In this document: positions 8,015 to 12,691 of the stretch, piece after piece
Layout of the letters: every line of letters begins with the position of its first letter
Position numbering within the stretch: position 1 is the first letter of the stretch
Source of the DNA: Lysobacterales bacterium
Lineage (GTDB): Bacteria; Pseudomonadota; Gammaproteobacteria; Xanthomonadales; SZUA-36
Direction: 5' to 3'
NCBI GenBank assembly: GCA_021648045.1
Contig: JAKITM010000065.1
Location: forward strand, 1-12,691
Length of the DNA stretch: 12,691 nt
Notes under the pieces: model-generated
The model's database searches: none
Told to the model about the DNA's origin: nothing
The model's input: only the letters and a program-made list of their open reading frames with translations
Translations under genes and position numbers: made by a program

Positions 8015-8886
8015 TATTGTTCTCCCCGGTTGGCAGGGTATTGCCACTCTTGGATTAATAACAAGGCGCCGGTTGGGTCGCTGATAAGTGCGGCTTTGCC
8101 ATCACCCGGTGTTTGTGCTGGTGAGAGCAATACTTTGCCGCCGGAAGGCTCAACTTGACGGGTGCTGGCGTGGATATTACGCACTCTGATAACCGGTACC
8201 CAAAGGCTGTATTCTTTTTCATTTTCTATTTTGCGAATACCCATGCGCCATTTATTTTCTGCTAACAGTACCCGGTAATTATTGCCTTCGGCAACCTGGT
8301 CATAGCCAAATAAATCGGTATAGAAGGCTTCGCTGGAGTCCATGTTATTGCTCCAGACTTCATCCCACAACCAGCTATTGAAACTTGCTTCAGCATCTAG
8401 AGGATCGCCGCTTAGGGTTGAAAGTACGGCAAAGTGGCGCCCGTCGGGGTCAGCAATTAAGGCTGCTCTTCCGCGTTTGTCGAGGTCTGTTGCAGGTTTG
8501 AGTGTTTTCCCGCCCAGTTGTGTCGCAGCAGCGACAGCCTTATCTACATCCTTTACAGAAATTGAAGGAATCCACAAAGCGGCAGCACCTTGCTCGTTTT
8601 TTGGTTTAATCTCGATCATTCCACCAATGGCTTTGCCTTCAAAAAATATCTCGGTATAGCTACCCTTATAATCAAGTTTCCAGGAAAACATTTTTTCATA
8701 AAAATCGCCGGCCAGGCGCGCATCCGAAGTGATAAGTTCATGCCAGATAACTTTACCTTGGTAACGCACATCGGTGGCCGTGCTATTCACCGGAACAGCG
8801 GCCATTTCTTTAGCCGCCGGGCTAAGTGTTCCTGAATGGGCACTGCCTATCAGGCTGACTAGTAATGTAAGTATAATGAAACGCAT
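8014..8886 (-). CDS. Exported two-domain VOC-family (glyoxalase/bleomycin-resistance fold) protein
   Basis: 290 residues. It starts with a Sec signal peptide (MRFIILTLLVSLIGSAHS), so it is likely periplasmic, unusual for this mostly cytosolic superfamily. Two VOC modules follow. The first is at about 44-156: VIWHELITSDARLAGDFYEKMF, then GGMIEIKP, SISVKDVDKAVAAATQLGGK and ALIADPDGRHFAVL. The second is at about 165-280: SWLWDEVWSNNMDSSEAFYTD, then WVPVIRVRNI and AALISDPTGALLLIQEW. VOC proteins bind metals and catalyse lyase, isomerase or dioxygenase reactions, or sequester compounds such as bleomycin. The conserved HELIT His in module one may be a metal ligand; module two lacks it. The start is ATG at 8886, with AAGG 8 nt upstream, inside the end of the preceding membrane-protein gene. 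Ligand unknown. Being next to a pump suggests handling of a small toxic molecule, but that is inference. Confidence 0.88.
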   Translation of the reverse strand: MRFIILTLLVSLIGSAHSGTLSPAAKEMAAVPVNSTATDVRYQGKVIWHELITSDARLAGDFYEKMFSWKLDYKGSYTEIFFEGKAIGGMIEIKPKNEQGAAALWIPSISVKDVDKAVAAATQLGGKTLKPATDLDKRGRAALIADPDGRHFAVLSTLSGDPLDAEASFNSWLWDEVWSNNMDSSEAFYTDLFGYDQVAEGNNYRVLLAENKWRMGIRKIENEKEYSLWVPVIRVRNIHASTRQVEPSGGKVLLSPAQTPGDGKAALISDPTGALLLIQEWQYPANRGEQ

Positions 8887-8887
8887 A

Positions 8888-9357
8888 TTATTTACCTTGT
8901 GCGGGCTTATCGCCGAGAAAATTATAGAACCAGTTGATCAGGGCTTCTGCAGCGAATATTACTATCACCACTATAATAAAGGGTACCAGCCATGCCATTT
9001 GCCGATGAAATTCATATCATCACCAAAGGCAATATTTAGTGCTTCAAGGATAAGCAGCTTGGAGACAAACAGGATAGCCCATGCGGCCAAGCCGCGTTTA
9101 AGCCTAGTGAATTTTTTGGAGCGTTTGTTAATGTACTCTGCTGTTTTATGTTCAAGAAAAACAGTGGCTTTTAGTGACACCTGTAGTAAGACTGCCGCCG
9201 CTAGAGCCACTGTAAAACTACTGATTTCAACCCGGTCCCAATATTGACTAAACAAACCCAATATCACAAGGTCGGTTAGAATAGCAGTGAAATAACGAAT
9301 AAAAATCCGTTGCTTGCTTGAAGCTGCTATAGGAACTGCGTTGGCTGTTGTGCTCAT
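8888..9357 (-). pseudogene. Small tetraspan membrane protein, broken by a one-base frameshift
   Basis: The frame from ATG 9357 (AAGG 8 nt upstream) gives 128 residues ending at TAG 8973-8971 after GKWHGWYPLL. Three transmembrane segments are present (about 19-41, 43-66 and 86-113), with FLEHKTAEYINKRSKKFTRL between the second and third. Shifting frame by one base in the GGTACC at 8982-8987 restores PFIIVVIVIFAAEALINWF, a fourth hydrophobic helix, and then YNFLGDKPAQGK with a TAA at 8890-8888, one nt before the VOC start. The full span is 470 nt, one short of a multiple of three, so a single missing base (for example TGGGTACCC reduced to TGGTACCC) explains it. An intact protein would be 156 aa. 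Family members, as I recall them, have this C-terminal helix; function is not known. Could be a real mutation or an assembly error. Confidence 0.75.
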
Positions 9358-9400
9358 GCCCGATACCTTAAGTGATGAGGAGTGATGCTGATAAGTTTAC

Positions 9401-9406
9401 ACTATA
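9401..9406 (-). promoter_or_regulatory. Possible -10 element for the membrane-protein/VOC/efflux operon
   Basis: TATAGT is read on the minus strand about 44 nt before the ATG at 9357. An upstream TTAAGA is 15 nt away and TATTAA is 17 nt away; both are poor -35 matches. The location, right before the first gene of the run, is the main argument. Confidence 0.25.
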
Positions 9407-9520
9407 GTTTTATTGGTTTTTTCTTAATATTGCCATAGTTGGCGTAGTGGTTGTGGGAGCTTAGAGTTACAGGGACAACAATTCCCCTATTGCTTTTTTA
9501 AGACAAAACCATGCTGCTGA

Positions 9521-9543
9521 CACTGCTACAAAGTGTAGCAGTG
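9521..9543. repeat. Perfect 10-bp inverted repeat (hairpin) in the 9358-9624 gap
   Basis: CACTGCTACA, then AAG, then TGTAGCAGTG: ten perfectly paired bases with a 3-nt loop. It lies between the oleate hydratase remnant and the efflux operon. Neither strand has a T-run straight after the stem, so it is not a textbook intrinsic terminator. It may be a rho-independent-like barrier, an operator for a dimeric regulator of the operon starting at 9357, or the end of a small repeat. The rest of the 267-nt gap has only a short AGTGATG direct repeat (9371-9377 and 9381-9387), and no gene. Confidence 0.6.
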
Positions 9544-9602
9544 CGAGTAGCCGAATATTAAATCTGCTAATTCAGGTTTAGGTGAATTAGAGTCGAGCGT
9601 TT

Positions 9603-9633
9603 AGCGGTTAAGAAAAACTATTCCTTAACGGCT
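9603..9633 (-). terminator. Imperfect hairpin straddling the oleate hydratase stop codon
   Basis: On the minus strand AGCCGTTAAG pairs with CTTAACCGCT, 10 positions with one mismatch, around an 11-nt loop rich in T. The TAA stop at 9627-9625 is in the first arm. No T-tract follows the stem, so termination activity is doubtful. Confidence 0.2.
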
Positions 9634-11226
9634 GATCGCTTTCAACGCACCCAGTAGGTATTTTGGATTATGCGCCGAGTCATACATTGGCGTAACTTCT
9701 TTATCGGTATCAAAAAGCCCATAAACGGCCATTTGCGCCGTCCGAACTGAATATTCAACCGTAAATACACAATCCTTTGGTGCTTCAGCAAACTGACCTA
9801 AGAATGCAAAGTTAGTTGCGCCTTCTGGAATAACTTCAGGGCGATCACCGGTGCTGCGGGGCATAAATAGGCTGTCGACAAAAGGCATGGCGACTGGGAT
9901 ACAGTTGACTTTGCCGGAGGCGGTTACTGGCTGCATTAGCCCCTGAATTTTTAAGTGGTAGTAGAGCTCTTCGAGCATTTCAGCGCCCGTGCATTCGGCC
10001 ATGGTTTTATTAACATGGTTGCCCTTGCGATCCGGGTATAGCCCATAGCCCCAGAAGATTTTTACATCTTTGGGTTGCTGCGGAAAATGCGGCTGGCGGG
10101 CAATAACGATGGACATCAGCCAGTTTGAATCGGTCATGGTGACCAGTCCGCCGGTACCATCAACATTGCCGGAAAAGTTCTCCATGTAATCCTGGAAAGT
10201 GGAGTCTTTCATAGTGGCGGTAAAGGAAAACTATTTTTGCAGGTCAATATCATCACAAAAAGGCCCGGGGTTGCCGAAGGCCTGATCTTTGGCAGCGATG
10301 CGCTTCCATAATTTCCAGGAGCCGGATTCAGCGATGCCTTTTAATTCAGCCGCACGGTCCCAGCTGCCGTTATCGGTGCTTTCTGTAATTGAACCATTGG
10401 TGAAAAACACATAGTCATTGTCACCAAGGACAATTTCATTTTTGTTTTTCAGGTGCAGTACTGTTGCGGTTTTTTTATCGGCCGCAATATTAAAATCGAT
10501 ATCAACCACTTCACAACCCATTTTAAAGCTAACGCCCTTGGCTTCGAGGTATGTTTTCATTGGGCGTACAACCGAATCGTACTGATTGTATTTGGTACGC
10601 ATTACCCCGCCAAGTTTATACAGGCCGTCAACCAGATGAATAAAGCGCTTCATATAACGGCGCATTTCAGCCAAGCTACTCCATTTCTGAAAGGCAAACA
10701 TCGAAGTCCATATATACCAGAAGTTGGTTTCAAAAAAGTCTGCATCAAACCAGTCTTCAATGCGTTTATTGCCCAAGGAATGTTCTGAAACAAAAGTGAG
10801 TTTAAGAAAGTCGGCTTGTTGGCTGAAAGATAAACCATAGCTTGAAACATCGAGTTTTTTGCCATCTTTTAATAAGCGTGCTTGACCATTGGAAACAAAG
10901 CGCTCGTTGAACTCATAGGATTCATCGCGTACGGAAATATTGGGGTCTTCCAGCGATGGAATATGGGAAAGCAACTCCCAGTAGCACTCATAGTGCATTT
11001 CATGCATTCGGCCACCGCGAACCATAAAGCCTTTCTCTACTTCGCCTGCACCATCAAGTGCGCCTCCGGCGATGCGGTCTTTTTCCAGAATAATAATATT
11101 TTTAGCCAGTACTCCGGCATCTTTTTCTAGGTAAACAGCGCTGGCAAGTGAAGCAATACCACTGCCGATTAAATAAACTTTAGTTTCTTTGGGGTTTGGG
11201 TTTTCATAAGCAGTAAGTGGTAATGG
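9625..11226 (-). pseudogene. ohyA: Oleate hydratase (MCRA family, FAD-dependent), disrupted by nonsense mutations and start loss
   Basis: Oleate hydratases add water to the cis-9 double bond of fatty acids such as oleate, giving 10-hydroxystearate, using FAD structurally. One reading frame covers nearly the whole enzyme (about 530 aa). It has a Rossmann motif VYLIGSGIASLASAVYLEKD (about 11183-11124), ILEKDRIAGGALDG, and VRGGRMHEMHYECYWELL from 11022. The C-terminal half carries DSNWLMSIVIARQPHFP, FWGYGLYPDRKGNHVNKTM and PKDCVFTVEYSVRTAQMAVYG. The frame is broken by TAG at 10233-10231, where homologues have Trp (LQK-W), giving fragments of about 264 and 195 aa. Upstream of the Rossmann motif the frame closes at TAA 11229-11227, with no ATG, GTG or TTG before 11025. 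A protein starting at 11025 would lack the FAD-binding fold. It is very probably inactive. It sits alone between the pyrimidine genes and the efflux operon. Confidence 0.88.
10231..10233 (-). other. In-frame TAG replacing conserved Trp in the oleate hydratase
   Basis: The frame reads ...CDDIDLQK, TAG, FSFTATMKDSTFQDY... with no frame change across the stop. Homologues, as I recall them, read LQKW here, so TGG to TAG is a single-base change. TAG is also a working stop elsewhere in the window (7669-7667), which argues against code reassignment. Confidence 0.85.
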
Positions 11227-11229
11227 TTA
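11227..11229 (-). other. In-frame TAA at the N-terminus of the oleate hydratase; no start codon found
   Basis: Upstream of PLPLTAYENPNPKETK the same frame reads NTQIYPSNY and then TAA. Both sides look like a normal hydratase N-terminus, so an ancestral sequence such as M-NTQIYPSNYNPLPLTAYENP is likely. The codon that would be the start (11259-11257) is now ACT, and a further TAA closes the frame at 11268-11266. Confidence 0.6.
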
Positions 11230-11361
11230 GTAGTTGGAAGGATAAATTTGTGTATTAGTTGTGTATTAATTATGCCACAGTTCTCTCAAGTAGTTTCCGG
11301 ATAACAAATGGGTTGCTGATGTTTTCGAAGTTGGGGTTAATACGGAACTGCCACGCCGATT

Positions 11362-11367
11362 AGTCAA
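11362..11367 (-). promoter_or_regulatory. Possible -35 hexamer between the cytosine deaminase stop and the oleate hydratase remnant
   Basis: TTGACT on the minus strand is followed 19 nt later by TATTAA. Both are partial matches with long spacing. It could be the old promoter of the hydratase gene. The gap 11230-11367 contains nothing else convincing. Confidence 0.2.
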
Positions 11368-11805
11368 TCACACGCCTATATCTTCATTCCACAATTCTGG
11401 CCGTTGTTGAATAAAAGCCTGCATCATATCTATACATGTCTGATCCTGGAGGACCTCCAGTTGCACACCGCGGCTGCGCAAGAGTTCTTCTTCGCCCATA
11501 AAGGTTTTATTCTCACCGATGATGATTCGGGGTATTTCATATAATAATATGGCTCCGCTACACATGGAGCAGGGGGATAGCGTGGTATAGAGTACGCACT
11601 CTCGGTAAACTTGGGCTGTTTGCCTGCCGGCATTTTCGAAAGCATCCATCTCACCATGTAAGATTGGGCTGCCTTGTTGAACCCGGCGATTGTGACCGCG
11701 ACCAATTATTTTTCCCTGGTGAACAATCACCGAACCTATGGGTATTCCACCCTCATCAAGCCCTTTTTTTGCTTCATCAATGGCTGCCTGTAAAAAATGA
11801 TCCAT
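11368..11805 (-). CDS. Cytosine deaminase, yeast FCY1-type (CMP/dCMP-deaminase fold)
   Basis: 145 residues. Deaminates cytosine to uracil plus ammonia in the cytosol, using one Zn and a Glu proton shuttle. Visible motifs: GIPIGSVIV near the N-terminus, LHGEMDAFENAGR with H50 and E52, and TTLSPCSMCSGAI with C79 and C82. They match the spacing of yeast cytosine deaminase (H62, E64, C91, C94), offset by 12 throughout. The C-terminus (QRPELWNEDIGV) resembles the yeast tail, which helps cap the active site. This makes it closer to FCY1 than to tRNA adenosine deaminase TadA or guanine deaminase, or to the unrelated amidohydrolase CodA of E. coli. The start is ATG at 11805, with AGGA 7 nt upstream. 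A longer frame to 12009 runs back through the divergent dihydropyrimidinase gene and is rejected. It is divergent from that gene, so its product, uracil, would feed the reductive pathway. Confidence 0.9.
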   Translation of the reverse strand: MDHFLQAAIDEAKKGLDEGGIPIGSVIVHQGKIIGRGHNRRVQQGSPILHGEMDAFENAGRQTAQVYRECVLYTTLSPCSMCSGAILLYEIPRIIIGENKTFMGEEELLRSRGVQLEVLQDQTCIDMMQAFIQQRPELWNEDIGV

Positions 11806-11884
11806 GCTCTTTTCCTGCGAATTGTCCCTGTAGATGTTACTCTGATTCGGGTAGAATTGAAAATTAGTTGGTAGGAGAAAATAG
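11806..11884. promoter_or_regulatory. Shared divergent promoter region for cytosine deaminase and dihydropyrimidinase
   Basis: 79 bp separate the two start codons, so both promoters must lie here or run into the genes. On the minus strand TTTTCA and TAACAT are 18 nt apart, a possible sigma-70 pair for the deaminase. On the plus strand TAGAAT (11852-11857) is a possible -10, without a good -35. Both ribosome-binding sites are clear: AGGA 7 nt from 11805 and AGGAG 7 nt from 11885. No clear operator dyad seen. Confidence 0.4.
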
Positions 11885-12691
11885 ATGACTTCGTTGTTAA
11901 TTAAAAATGGCATGGTGGTAACCGCTACCGATAAGTACCTAGCGGATGTATATATTGAAGGCGAGACCGTTTCCATGATCGGCAAACAGCTGGATATCAC
12001 CGCTGACAAAGAGATTGATGCTGAGGGCTGTTACTTGTTCCCCGGTGGAATTGATGCCCATACCCATATGGAATTACCTTTTATGGGAACCCAAGCCAGC
12101 GATAGTTTTGAAACCGGCACGCTGGCGGGTTTACATGGCGGTACCACTACCATTATCGACTTTGCCATTCAGACTCAAGGGGAAAGCCTTGAGGCTGCAC
12201 TACAAGACTGGCACAAAAAGGCCGATGGACACGCGGTTGGAGATTATGCCTTTCACTGCGCAGTGACCGATTTTAACTCTGAAACTCGCAAAGAAATACC
12301 CAAGGTCATTCACGAGCACGGAATTAATTCATTCAAAGTGTTTATGGCTTATAAGGGTGCTTTAATGGTTGATGACCGGCAGATGTTTGAACTGATGCAA
12401 GAGCTAGTAGAGCATGGCGGTATTATTACTACCCATTGCGAAAACGGCGACATGGTTGACCGTAATATTGAGCAGAATCTGGCGGCAGGCAATACCTCGC
12501 CAAAATATCATGTGCTTTCCAGACCTGCCATTTGTGAAGCTGAAGCTGCCGGCCGAGCTATTGATCTTGCCTATGAGTCCGGTTGTTCACTGTATATTGT
12601 GCATACCACTTGCGAAGAATCCCTGGCGCGGGTCAAAACAGCAACTATGCGTGGTCAGAAAGTGCATGTTGAAACCTGTATTCAATACCTG
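11885..12691 (+). CDS. hydA: Dihydropyrimidinase (D-hydantoinase-type amidohydrolase), 5' 269 codons, cut by window edge
   Basis: Hydrolyses 5,6-dihydrouracil or dihydrothymine to the N-carbamoyl beta-amino acid, the second step of reductive pyrimidine breakdown. 269 of an expected 460-500 residues are present. The dinuclear metal ligands of the amidohydrolase fold are visible: H59 and H61 in GGIDAHTHMELP, the probable carboxylated lysine K157 in FKVFMAYKG, H184 in TTHCENGD and H240 in IVHTTCEES. The last metal-binding Asp lies beyond the edge. HMELPFMGTQASDSFETGT and GGTTTIIDFA are typical of dihydropyrimidinases rather than allantoinases or dihydroorotases. AGGAG stands 7 nt before the ATG. 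It is divergent from cytosine deaminase. A dihydropyrimidine dehydrogenase or beta-ureidopropionase gene could follow downstream, outside the window. Confidence 0.93.
   Translation, partial: MTSLLIKNGMVVTATDKYLADVYIEGETVSMIGKQLDITADKEIDAEGCYLFPGGIDAHTHMELPFMGTQASDSFETGTLAGLHGGTTTIIDFAIQTQGESLEAALQDWHKKADGHAVGDYAFHCAVTDFNSETRKEIPKVIHEHGINSFKVFMAYKGALMVDDRQMFELMQELVEHGGIITTHCENGDMVDRNIEQNLAAGNTSPKYHVLSRPAICEAEAAGRAIDLAYESGCSLYIVHTTCEESLARVKTATMRGQKVHVETCIQYL

Noticed and set aside
8015..8047. Longer N-terminus for the lipoprotein
   Set aside because: It places a polar stretch before an obvious lipoprotein signal peptide; the TAATG overlap with a GGAG site is a better start.
9371..9387. AGTGATG direct repeat as an attachment or regulator site
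   Set aside because: Only 7 bp, two copies, next to the ribosome-binding region; likely chance.
10231..10233. TAG as pyrrolysine or reassigned codon
   Set aside because: TAG ends the lipoprotein gene cleanly in this window, TAA also interrupts the same hydratase frame, and no recoding signal is seen.
11806..12009. 68-residue N-terminal extension of cytosine deaminase
   Set aside because: It would overlap the start of the divergent dihydropyrimidinase, has no homology, and the ATG at 11805 has a clear AGGA.
1..12691. CRISPR array, tRNA/rRNA gene, phage module or retron-like RNA
   Set aside because: No regularly spaced repeats, no cloverleaf or rRNA motifs, and no reverse transcriptase, integrase or phage structural genes were found on reading both strands.

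Overview
The window reads as a chromosomal stretch from a free-living, probably marine gammaproteobacterium. This is inferred from the moderate GC content, the MexF/AcrB-type RND pump, the gammaproteobacterial-looking oleate hydratase and the small tetraspan membrane protein; nothing in the sequence fixes the genus. Almost everything is on the minus strand. Only the dihydropyrimidinase gene at the right edge is on the plus strand.

Layout from left to right: (1) 1-120, the left end of an IS3-like insertion sequence with the first 24 codons of its transposase OrfA. (2) 110-1906, a PEP/pyruvate-binding (PEP-synthase-like ATP-grasp) gene whose 3' end appears to have been cut off by that IS. (3) 2145-9357, a tight minus-strand run, transcribed from high to low coordinates: small tetraspan membrane protein (frameshifted), secreted two-domain VOC/glyoxalase-fold protein, Gly/Tyr-rich lipoprotein, CPA1-type cation:proton antiporter, periplasmic adaptor, RND transporter. 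Junctions are 1 nt, a TAATG overlap, 4 nt, about 64 nt and 6 nt, so this is probably one operon for an envelope and efflux function. It lacks its own outer-membrane channel and any adjacent regulator. (4) 9625 to about 11226, an oleate hydratase gene with an in-frame TAG in place of a conserved Trp, no usable start codon, and an in-frame TAA at its N-terminus. (5) 11368-11805 and 11885-12691, a yeast-FCY1-type cytosine deaminase and a dihydropyrimidinase (truncated by the window edge), divergent from a 79-bp gap. Together they fit cytosine salvage followed by reductive pyrimidine breakdown.

The most notable theme is gene decay. Three of the ten protein genes inside the window carry inactivating lesions: an IS truncation, a one-base frameshift, and nonsense plus start loss. 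The two pathways that look intact are the efflux/antiporter operon and the pyrimidine pair. I did not find a convincing undescribed defence, mobile or RNA system. The best candidate for an uncharacterised functional unit is the combination of membrane protein, secreted VOC protein, lipoprotein, antiporter and RND pump.
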